This document shows, piece after piece, positions 42,453-49,541 of a stretch of 64,000 bases of DNA. A model generated the notes under the pieces. That model was not told the origin of the DNA, searched no databases, and was given only the letters and a program-made list of their open reading frames with translations. Each line of letters starts with the position of its first letter. The first letter of the stretch is position 1. This stretch comes from Paraburkholderia nodosa (GTDB lineage: Bacteria; Pseudomonadota; Gammaproteobacteria; Burkholderiales; Burkholderiaceae): NCBI RefSeq assembly GCF_001718195.1, contig NZ_MCNV01000025.1:1-64000 (forward strand), written 5' to 3'. The position numbers and the translations under genes are program-made.

Positions 42453-44141
42453 TTATCCGCGCTTCGCGGCGTCTTGCGCCGGGTCGAGCGGACAGCCCTC
42501 CACGGCCAACGCAGTCGGTAGCACATAGGCGCGGAACTGCTCGCGCAGCTTGAGCTTTTGCAGCTTGCCCGTTGCCGTGTGCGGCAATTCGTCGACGAAG
42601 ACGGCGTCGTCGGGCAGCCACCATTTCGCGACCTTGCCTTCGAAGTGCGCGAGCAGCTCTTCACGCGTCACCGCGGCGCCAGGCTTCTTCACCGCGACGA
42701 TGAGCGGCCGCTCGGTCCAGCGCGGATGCGCGCAGGCAATGCACGCGGCCTCCGCGATGGCCGGATGCGCCACGGCGATGTTTTCCAGGTCGATCGAGCT
42801 GATCCACTCGCCGCCCGACTTGATCACGTCCTTGCTGCGGTCGGTGATGTGCAGGAAGCCGTCGGAGTCGATCGTGGCGACGTCGCCCGTGGGGAACCAG
42901 CCGTCCACGAGCGGCGAGCCGCTTTCCTGGCGGAAATAACGATCGATCACCCACGGCCCGCGCACGTGCAGGTCGCCGAACGTCACGCCATCCCACGGCA
43001 ATTCCCGCCCGTCTTCGCCCACGATCTTCATGTCCACGCCGAAAATCACGCGCCCCTGCTTTTCGAGCAGCGCCTGCTGCGCTTCGCGCGGGCGCTCCGA
43101 CTGCTCCCAGTTGAGCCTCGAGAGCGTGCCGAGAGGCGACATCTCCGTCATGCCCCACGCGTGGATGGTCTGCACGCCGTAGTCGTCCTCGAAGGCGCGC
43201 TGGATCGCCGGCGGGCAGGCCGAGCCGCCGACCACCGTGCGCTGCAGCTTGGTAAAACGCACGCCCGCTGCGCGCACATACGCCAGCAAGCCGAGCCAGA
43301 CGGTGGGCACGCCGGCCGAGGCGGTGACGCCTTCCGCTTCCATGAGTTCATAGAGCGACTTGCCGTCGAGATCCTTGCCGGGCATCACGAGCTTCGCACC
43401 CGTGAGCGGCGCCGCATGCGGAATGCCCCATGCGTTCACATGGAACATCGGCACGACCGGCAGGATCGCATCGCGCGCGCAAAGCCCCATGGCGTCGGGC
43501 AGCGACGCGCCATAGGCATGCAGCACCGACGAGCGATGCGTGTACAGCGCGCCTTTCGGGTTGCCCGTGGTGCCGGACGTGTAGCAAAGGTTCGAGGCGC
43601 TGCGCTCGTCGAGTTCGGGCCACGCGAAGTGGCCGTCCTGCGCGGCGAGCAGCGTTTCGTAGCAGAGCACTTCCGTGCGCATTGCCGGCCGGTGCGACTC
43701 GTCGCACAACGCGATCCAGCCGCGCACGCTCGGGCATTGCGGCGCGAGCGTGTCGACGAGCGCGGCAAACGTGATGTCGAACAGCACGTAGCGGTCTTCG
43801 GCGTGATTGACGATCCACGCGATCTGCTCGGGAAAGAGCCGCGGATTGATGGTGTGGCACACGGCGCCGAATCCGGTCACACCGAAATAGGCTTCGAGGT
43901 GCCGGTAGCCGTTCCAGGCCAGCGTGCCGACGCGCTCGCCCGGCGCCACGCCCAGCGCAATGAGCGCCTGGGCAAGCTGCTTCGAGCGCACCTCGCATTC
44001 GCGGTAGGTGTAGCGGTGAATATCGCCCTCGATGCGGCGCGAGACGATCTGCGCGTTGCCATGGTGGCGCGCCGCATGCGCAATCAACGACGGGAGCGTG
44101 AGCGGCACATCCATCATCTGTCCCAGCAGCGGCGCAGTCAT
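42453..44141 (-). CDS. Acyl-CoA ligase, DmdB/fatty-acyl type
   Basis: AMP-forming ligase of 562 residues. Core motifs: LCYTSGTTGNPKGALYTHRS near residue 185, HAWGMTEMSPLGTLSR near residue 330, WFPTGDVATIDSDGFLHITD near residue 418, and the catalytic lysine in LPHTATGKLQKLKLREQF near residue 530. The layout matches the group annotated as 3-(methylthio)propionyl-CoA ligase (DmdB) as well as medium-chain fatty acyl-CoA ligases. Divergent from selO. DmdB activity is a possibility to test; a DmdC-like enzyme is in the window. Confidence 0.9.
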   Translation of the reverse strand: MTAPLLGQMMDVPLTLPSLIAHAARHHGNAQIVSRRIEGDIHRYTYRECEVRSKQLAQALIALGVAPGERVGTLAWNGYRHLEAYFGVTGFGAVCHTINPRLFPEQIAWIVNHAEDRYVLFDITFAALVDTLAPQCPSVRGWIALCDESHRPAMRTEVLCYETLLAAQDGHFAWPELDERSASNLCYTSGTTGNPKGALYTHRSSVLHAYGASLPDAMGLCARDAILPVVPMFHVNAWGIPHAAPLTGAKLVMPGKDLDGKSLYELMEAEGVTASAGVPTVWLGLLAYVRAAGVRFTKLQRTVVGGSACPPAIQRAFEDDYGVQTIHAWGMTEMSPLGTLSRLNWEQSERPREAQQALLEKQGRVIFGVDMKIVGEDGRELPWDGVTFGDLHVRGPWVIDRYFRQESGSPLVDGWFPTGDVATIDSDGFLHITDRSKDVIKSGGEWISSIDLENIAVAHPAIAEAACIACAHPRWTERPLIVAVKKPGAAVTREELLAHFEGKVAKWWLPDDAVFVDELPHTATGKLQKLKLREQFRAYVLPTALAVEGCPLDPAQDAAKRG

Positions 44142-44284
44142 CGGTGGCGGTCTCCTCGCGTTTGATCGGCTTTGTCTGGCGTTGTCTTTGGCGCATCGGG
44201 CTGGCTCGCCGGCAAGCTTCGAACGTGCCCCAGCACGCCGGCGGGTGCGGACTTACAATATCGACTATTCAACAGGCCCTCAAT

Positions 44285-45883
44285 ATGTCGTTTTCACCAG
44301 GCACTCCCGACTCCCAAGGCGGCTCGTCCGCTACGCACCCGCCCGCCACCGGTCCGCTCGCCGACTTCGAACGCGCACTGATCGTGCCGCGCGACGACGC
44401 CTTCGCCGCGCTCGGCGCACGCTTTTTCACGCGGCTGCCCGGCGCGCCGCTGCCTGCGCCTTACGTTGTCGGCTTCTCGCAGGCCATGGCCGCGCAACTC
44501 GGGCTCGATCCGTCCGCCGTTGCCGACCCCGCGTTCGCCGGGTTCTTTAGCGGAAATTTCACGCGCGAGCGCTCGCCTTCGGCCATGTCTTACGCAACGG
44601 TCTACTCCGGCCACCAGTTCGGCGTATGGGCGGGCCAACTCGGCGACGGCCGCGCCCTCACGCTCGGCGAGGTCGAGCACGAGGGCAGGCGCAACGAGAT
44701 CCAGCTCAAAGGCGCGGGCCGCACGCCCTACTCGCGCATGGGCGACGGCCGCGCGGTGCTGCGCTCGTCGATCCGCGAATTCCTGTGCTCGGAGGCCATG
44801 CATCATCTCGGCATTCCGACCACGCGCGCCCTCACGGTGACCGGCTCCGACCAGCCCGTGCGCCGCGAAGAAATGGAGACGGCCGCGGTCGTCACGCGCG
44901 TGTCGCCGAGCTTCGTGCGCTTCGGCCACTTCGAGCACTTCTATTCCCACGACGACGTGGACGCGCTGCGCGCGCTCGCCGACCACGTGATTGCGCGCTT
45001 CTATCCGCAACTGCGCGAAGCCGACGACCCGTACCTCGCCCTGCTCGACGAGGCGGTGCGCACCACGGCAGCGCTGATGGTCGAGTGGCAGGCCGTGGGC
45101 TTCTGCCATGGCGTGATGAATACCGACAACATGTCGATCCTCGGCCTCACGATCGATTACGGTCCGTTCGGCTTCATGGACGGCTTCGACGCCAACCACA
45201 TCTGCAATCATTCGGATTCGCAGGGCCGCTACGCGTATCGCATGCAGCCGCAGATCGCGTACTGGAATCTCTTTTGCCTCGCGCAGGCGCTCGTGCCGCT
45301 GTTCGGCGCGCACTACGACATCGCCGACGAAAAGAAGCGCGGCGAGCGCGTGGTAGCCGACGCGCAAGGCGTGCTCGAACGCTTCAAGGGGCACTTCGCG
45401 CCTGCGCTCGAAGCGCGCATGCGCGCGAAGCTCGGCCTCGAACACGAGCGCGAAGGCGACGACGCGCTCGCGAACAAGCTGTTCGAAATCATGCATGCCA
45501 ACCGTGCCGATTTCACGCTCACGTATCGCCATCTCGCGCGCGTCTCGAAGCATGACGCGAGTGGCGACACGCCGGTGCGCGATCTCTTTCTCGATCGCGC
45601 CGCCTTCGACGCGTGGGCTGCCGACTACCGCGCGCGCCTCGCGCACGAAACACGCGACGACGCTGCGCGCGCCGAGGCGATGAACCGCACGAATCCGAAA
45701 TACGTGCTGCGCAATCACCTCGCGCAAACGGCGATCGAGCGCGCTGCACAGAAGGACTTCAGCGAAGTCGAGCGGCTCGCCAGGGTGCTCGAGCGACCAT
45801 TCGACGAGCAGCCCGAAAACGCGTCGTACGCAGGGCTGCCGCCCGACTGGGCGAGTTCGCTCGAAGTCAGTTGCTCTTCGTGA
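44285..45883 (+). CDS. selO: Protein adenylyltransferase SelO
   Basis: Pseudokinase that AMPylates protein substrates; YdiU/SelO family, 532 residues. The kinase-like active site appears in IQLKGAGRTPYSRMGDGRAV (ATP-binding Lys/Arg), FCHGVMNTDNMSILGLTIDY (catalytic Asn and Asp) and DYGPFGFMDGF. The C-terminus ends VSCSS, the cysteine version of the SelO tail. The ATG at 44285 gives MSFSPGTPDSQGG; longer frames upstream are rejected. msrB follows by 50 bp, linking it to redox stress. Confidence 0.95.
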   Translation: MSFSPGTPDSQGGSSATHPPATGPLADFERALIVPRDDAFAALGARFFTRLPGAPLPAPYVVGFSQAMAAQLGLDPSAVADPAFAGFFSGNFTRERSPSAMSYATVYSGHQFGVWAGQLGDGRALTLGEVEHEGRRNEIQLKGAGRTPYSRMGDGRAVLRSSIREFLCSEAMHHLGIPTTRALTVTGSDQPVRREEMETAAVVTRVSPSFVRFGHFEHFYSHDDVDALRALADHVIARFYPQLREADDPYLALLDEAVRTTAALMVEWQAVGFCHGVMNTDNMSILGLTIDYGPFGFMDGFDANHICNHSDSQGRYAYRMQPQIAYWNLFCLAQALVPLFGAHYDIADEKKRGERVVADAQGVLERFKGHFAPALEARMRAKLGLEHEREGDDALANKLFEIMHANRADFTLTYRHLARVSKHDASGDTPVRDLFLDRAAFDAWAADYRARLAHETRDDAARAEAMNRTNPKYVLRNHLAQTAIERAAQKDFSEVERLARVLERPFDEQPENASYAGLPPDWASSLEVSCSS

Positions 45884-45933
45884 GCGCGCCCCCATCTACG
45901 TGATCCTTGTTTCCCACCCGACAGGAACCCGAC

Positions 45934-46353
45934 ATGAGCCAGGACGACCACAACTCCCCCTCCTACCCCGGCTACCAGTCCGACGAGCAATGGCGCGAGC
46001 AGCTCGACGAAGGCCAGTATCAGGTCACGCGCCATGCGGCCACGGAGCGCGCCTTCACGGGCAAATACTGGGATCATTTCGATCGCGGTGTGTATGACTG
46101 TGTGTGTTGCGGCACGCCGCTCTTCGAGTCCGACACGAAATTCGACGCGGGTTGCGGCTGGCCGAGCTACTTCCGCCCGATCAACGGCGAGGTGATCGAA
46201 GAGAAAACCGACCGCACGCACGGCATGCTTCGCATCGAGGTGCGCTGCAAGAACTGCGGCGCGCACCTCGGCCACGTGTTCGAGGATGGTCCGGCCCCGA
46301 CGGGCCTTCGGTATTGCATCAATTCGGCTGCGCTACAATTCGAGCCCAAGTGA
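45934..46353 (+). CDS. msrB: Peptide-methionine (R)-S-oxide reductase
   Basis: Repairs the R-epimer of methionine sulfoxide in proteins. 139 residues. Zinc cysteine pairs are YDCVCCGTPLF and VRCKNCGAHLGHVF, and the catalytic cysteine is in RYCINSAALQF near the C-terminus. No signal peptide, so cytosolic. The ATG at 45934 (MSQDDHN) has AGGA about 8 bases upstream; a frame extension of 9 codons is less likely. Downstream of selO. Confidence 0.96.
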   Translation: MSQDDHNSPSYPGYQSDEQWREQLDEGQYQVTRHAATERAFTGKYWDHFDRGVYDCVCCGTPLFESDTKFDAGCGWPSYFRPINGEVIEEKTDRTHGMLRIEVRCKNCGAHLGHVFEDGPAPTGLRYCINSAALQFEPK

Positions 46354-46454
46354 CGTTGCCAAGGCAGCCTCGCGCCCCGCGCGGGGCCCAATGCGGCCTT
46401 GACAACTTCGTGCCCTCTTTTGCCGGGCTCAATTCGTCAACTCTCAGGCCGATA

Positions 46455-46988
46455 ATGAAATTCCTGTTTGATCTGTTCCCGATCATCCTCTTTTTCGTCG
46501 CCTTCAAGCTGTGGGGCATCTTCACGGCTACGGCCGTGGCGATTGGAGCTACGCTCGTGCAGATCGCTTGGGTCGCGTTCCGTCACCGCAAGGTCGACCC
46601 GATGCTGTGGCTTTCGCTGGGCATCGTCGTCGTGTTCGGCGGCGCCACGCTAATGCTGCACGACGAAACCTTCATCAAGTGGAAACCCACCGTGCTCTAC
46701 TGGGCGTTCTCGGTCGTGCTGCTCGTCTCGCAGATGGCCTTCGGCAAGAACCTCATCGAAGCGATGATGGGCAAGCAGATCACCCTGCCGCCGCGCATCT
46801 GGACGCAACTGAACTTCGTCTGGTCGATCTTCTTCGCGCTGCTCGGCATTCTCAATCTCTTCGTGGCATTCCACTTCTCCACCGACGCGTGGGTCGACTT
46901 CAAGCTGTTCGGCGCGACCGGCATTCTCGTGGTGTTCATCGTCGGCCAGAGCCTGTGGCTTTCGCGTTACATGAAGGAAGAAGAATGA
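46455..46988 (+). CDS. yciB: Septation protein A / intracellular septation protein YciB
   Basis: A 177-residue inner-membrane protein with five hydrophobic helices, starting MKFLFDLFPIILFFVAFKLW and with HDETFIKWKPTVLYWAF and NLIEAMMGKQITLP in the middle, all matching YciB (IspZ). Involved in division and envelope synthesis in E. coli. Stop TGA overlaps the bolA start (ATGA), so the pair is translationally coupled. A 14-bp GC palindrome (46374-46387) lies in the 101-bp gap after msrB. Confidence 0.94.
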   Translation: MKFLFDLFPIILFFVAFKLWGIFTATAVAIGATLVQIAWVAFRHRKVDPMLWLSLGIVVVFGGATLMLHDETFIKWKPTVLYWAFSVVLLVSQMAFGKNLIEAMMGKQITLPPRIWTQLNFVWSIFFALLGILNLFVAFHFSTDAWVDFKLFGATGILVVFIVGQSLWLSRYMKEEE

Positions 46989-47293
46989 ACGACGTCTTTC
47001 TCAACGCCAGCCCCGCCGAGCGCATGGCGCTCATCGAAACGCGCCTGACCGCGGCGCTCACCCCGGTTTCGATCGACGTACGCGACGACAGCGCGCAGCA
47101 TGCCGGACACGCGGGCGCCGCTGCCGGCGGTCACTATCATGTCACGATCGTTGCGGGCGCATTCGCGGGGAAAGCCCGCGTGGCAAGGCATCGCATGGTG
47201 TATGATGCGCTGGCCGAGGCCATGCAGCGCGGCATCCACGCTCTCGCGATCACGGCGCTCACGCCCGAAGAAGCCGCGGCGCTGCCCCGCTAG
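46985..47293 (+). CDS. bolA: BolA-family protein
   Basis: A 102-residue protein with the BolA/YrbA fold: VTIVAGAFAGKARVARHRMV with the invariant arginines and histidine, then YDALAEAMQRGIHALAITAL. BolA proteins bind monothiol glutaredoxins and Fe-S clusters, or DNA. The ATG at 46985 overlaps yciB by four bases. A stretch GHAGAAAGGHYH in the middle is glycine-histidine rich. Confidence 0.92.
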   Translation: MNDVFLNASPAERMALIETRLTAALTPVSIDVRDDSAQHAGHAGAAAGGHYHVTIVAGAFAGKARVARHRMVYDALAEAMQRGIHALAITALTPEEAAALPR

Positions 47294-47353
47294 CCCACGT
47301 TAGATTTCGACTTTTTTGTTCGCCATTTTGGTTCGCCCCGTTAGGACTTTCCG

Positions 47354-48133
47354 ATGACCTTGAAGAAGACCCATCTCTGGGTGTTGCTGGCTGCCTGCGC
47401 GGCGGCTCCCGCCTTTGCGCAGAACATCGCCGTCGTGAACGGCACGCCGATTCCCAAAGCGCGCGCCGATGCGCTGGTCCAGCAGCTTGTCCAACAAGGC
47501 CAGCAGGATTCGCCGCAACTGCAAATGGCGGTGCGCGAGGAGCTCGTGAACCGCGAAATCCTCATGCAGGAAGCCATTCGCGAGGGCATTCCGAACAACC
47601 CGGACGTGAAGGCGCAAATCGCCGTGGCCCAGCAGACCGTCGTGCTGCGCGCGCTGATTCAGAACTTCGTGAAGAACAACCAGCCGACCGACGCCGAAGT
47701 CAAGGCGCGCTACGACCAGTTGACCAAGGATGCGGGCGGCAGCGAATACCATCTGCACCACATCCTCGTGGACAACGAGCAGCAGGCCAAGGACCTGATC
47801 GCGAAGATCAAGGCCGGCGCCAGCTTCGAAGACCTCGCGAAGCAGTACTCGAAGGACCCGGGCTCGGCCAAGAACGGCGGCGACCTCGACTGGTCCGATC
47901 CGAAGGCCTATGTGCCGGAATTCGCGGCTGCGGCCACGCATCTGCAGAAAGGCCAGATGACCGATACGCCGGTGCACACGCAGTTCGGCTGGCACATCAT
48001 CCGCGTGGACGACATCCGCCCGGTCACGCCGCCGCCGCTCGAGCAGGTGCGCCCGCAGATCGTCCAGCAGATCCAGCAGGAAAAGCTGCAGGCGTTCGAA
48101 GAGAATCTGCGCAAGCAGGCGAAGATTCAGTAA
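47354..48133 (+). CDS. Periplasmic parvulin-type peptidyl-prolyl isomerase
   Basis: A 259-residue chaperone/isomerase. Signal peptide MTLKKTHLWVLLAACAAAPA with cleavage after AFAQ. The N-terminal helical chaperone part contains MAVREELVNREILMQEAIRE. The PpiC rotamase domain has HLHHILVDNEQQAKDLIAKI near residue 137, then YSKDPGSAKNGGDLDW and QFGWHIIRVDDIRPV near residue 215. A similar periplasmic protein, PpiD, is at 61069. Ends in a strong terminator. Confidence 0.93.
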   Translation: MTLKKTHLWVLLAACAAAPAFAQNIAVVNGTPIPKARADALVQQLVQQGQQDSPQLQMAVREELVNREILMQEAIREGIPNNPDVKAQIAVAQQTVVLRALIQNFVKNNQPTDAEVKARYDQLTKDAGGSEYHLHHILVDNEQQAKDLIAKIKAGASFEDLAKQYSKDPGSAKNGGDLDWSDPKAYVPEFAAAATHLQKGQMTDTPVHTQFGWHIIRVDDIRPVTPPPLEQVRPQIVQQIQQEKLQAFEENLRKQAKIQ

Positions 48134-48160
48134 GGCTGCACGCGGCTCCAAGTACTGCAA

Positions 48161-48195
48161 AAAACCCCGCGACCTTCGAAGGCGCGGGGTTTTTG
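48161..48195. terminator. Bidirectional terminator between the parvulin and fic genes
   Basis: CCCCGCG-A-CCTT-CG-AAGG-CGCGGGG (48165-48189), a long stem with one bulge, preceded by six A and followed by five T, so it works for both convergent genes. Confidence 0.92.
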
Positions 48196-48203
48196 TTTGC
48201 GGA

Positions 48204-49319
48204 CTACGCGTTGAGCTCGTAGCTCGTGCTGCGCCCGCCACCCTCCGTCTTGCGCAACACGCCACGCGCCACCAGGTCGTTGATGTCACGCAAGGCCGTA
48301 TCGGACGAGCATTTGGCAATAGCCGCCCACTTGCCGCTCGTGAGCTTGCCGTCGAAGCCGTCGAGCAAGCGGTTCAGGAGCTTGACCTGGCGCTCGTTGA
48401 AGGGCGTCGTGGCCCACTCGCGCCAGAAGCGCGCCTTGGCGAGCACCGCGTCCAGCGTAATTTGCGCCTGATCGACCGCGCGATGCAGCGCGTCGAAGAA
48501 CCAGGCGAGCCAGAGCGTGACATCCATCGAGCCGCGCTGCGTGCGCTCCAGAATGTCGTAATACCCTTTGCGCTCCCGCTGGATCTGCGCGGAGAGGCTG
48601 TAAAAGCGCTGCGCACTGCCGTCTGCGCGCGCGAGCAGCAGGTCGCCGATGGCTCTTGCCACGCGGCCATTGCCGTCGTCGAACGGGTGCAGCGTGACGA
48701 ACCACAAGTGGCCGAGGGCCGCCTTGATCAACGGCGGCTCTTGCGGCGGGCCGTTGAGCCAGTCGAGAAAGCGCTGCGTTTGGGCTTCCAGCCGGTTCGC
48801 GGGCGGCGCCTCGAAATGCACGCGTTGACGGCCGATCGGCCCCGAGATCACCTGCATGGGCCCGCTCGCATCGTCGCGCCATGCCCCGACGTTGATGCGC
48901 GACAGGCCCGCGTAGCCCGTGGGAAATAGCGCGGCGTGCCAGCCGAACAGGCGCTCGCGCGTAACCGGCGCGCGGCTGTTGGTGGTCGCGTCGAGCACCA
49001 TCTCCACCACGCCTTCCACGTGGCGGTCCACCGGCGCGAGCGCCCCGATGTCCACGCCCATGCGACGCGCGATGGACGAACGCACGGAGGCGACGTCGAG
49101 CTGCTCGCCCTCGATCTCGCTGGTCTTGAGCACGTCCTCCGTCAGGGCCGCGAGGCTCGCCTGATCGCGCAGCGCGAGTCCCACATCGGCCAGTCTGCCC
49201 ACCAACAGGCCCTGGGCGCGGCTGACCTCGGCCATGGGCTCGGCGAGCGCCGCCAGATCGAAGCGCCATTGAGGCCAGTCGCCCGCTTCCCAGATGTAGG
49301 TGTATTCGCCGCTATTCAT
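48204..49319 (-). CDS. Fic-family protein with N-terminal inhibitory motif and C-terminal winged helix
   Basis: A 371-residue predicted AMP-transferase. The N-terminus MNSGEYTYIWEAGDWPQWRF is the DUF4172 type. The inhibitory-helix motif TSEIEGE ((S/T)xxxE(G/N)) near residue 75 marks a class II Fic, self-inhibited in cis. The core motif is HPFDDGNGRVARA near residue 200, with catalytic His and ATP-binding residues. The end (NERQVKLLNRLLDG, GKWAAIAKCSSDTALRDIND, GVLRKTEGGGRSTSYELNA) reads as a winged helix. There is no ribosome site before the ATG, and the promoter sits on it; the mRNA may be leaderless. No antitoxin gene is adjacent. Confidence 0.92.
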   Translation of the reverse strand: MNSGEYTYIWEAGDWPQWRFDLAALAEPMAEVSRAQGLLVGRLADVGLALRDQASLAALTEDVLKTSEIEGEQLDVASVRSSIARRMGVDIGALAPVDRHVEGVVEMVLDATTNSRAPVTRERLFGWHAALFPTGYAGLSRINVGAWRDDASGPMQVISGPIGRQRVHFEAPPANRLEAQTQRFLDWLNGPPQEPPLIKAALGHLWFVTLHPFDDGNGRVARAIGDLLLARADGSAQRFYSLSAQIQRERKGYYDILERTQRGSMDVTLWLAWFFDALHRAVDQAQITLDAVLAKARFWREWATTPFNERQVKLLNRLLDGFDGKLTSGKWAAIAKCSSDTALRDINDLVARGVLRKTEGGGRSTSYELNA

Positions 49320-49401
49320 GCGGCGATTATGAGACGTATTCGCCGCACGCGCAAGCCAATCACCGCAAAATGTGCGGCGATTAATGTCGATTTTCGCCGC
49401 A
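49303..49401 (-). promoter_or_regulatory. fic promoter with duplicated 11-7-11 palindromic operator
   Basis: Two palindromes share one half-site. TGCGGCGATTA (49319-49329) and TATTCGCCGCA (49337-49347) are 7 bases apart; TGCGGCGATTA (49373-49383) and TTTTCGCCGCA (49391-49401) are also 7 apart. Centres are 54 bp apart. A fifth half-site, TATTCGCCGC, is at 49303-49312 inside the coding sequence. On the minus strand, TTGCGC (49349-49354) and CATAAT (49326-49331) are separated by exactly 17 bp, placing the start point about on the A of the ATG. Confidence 0.6.
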
Positions 49402-49431
49402 AGGTCCCGCCGGCCAACGCTCAAAAAGCAC

Positions 49432-49474
49432 AAACCCCGGTCCGCACTCGCAATCGAGGCAGGACCGGGGTTTT
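49432..49474. terminator. Terminator of purL (bidirectional)
   Basis: AAACCCCGGTCC (49432-49443) pairs with GGACCGGGGTTT (49462-49473), a 12-bp stem with an 18-base loop. T-rich flanks on both sides (TTTT after it on plus; TTTG on minus). It separates purL from the fic promoter. Confidence 0.8.
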
Positions 49475-49541
49475 CCGCCGGGGCGAGTTGTCCTGCTCCG
49501 GCGTCAACCGTCCGCGAAGTTCGCGTGGTTCGCGAGGCGCA

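Noticed and set aside
46399..46404. TTGACA upstream of yciB as a promoter
   Set aside because: A perfect -35, but 17 bases downstream reads GCCGGG; no -10 at any usual spacing.
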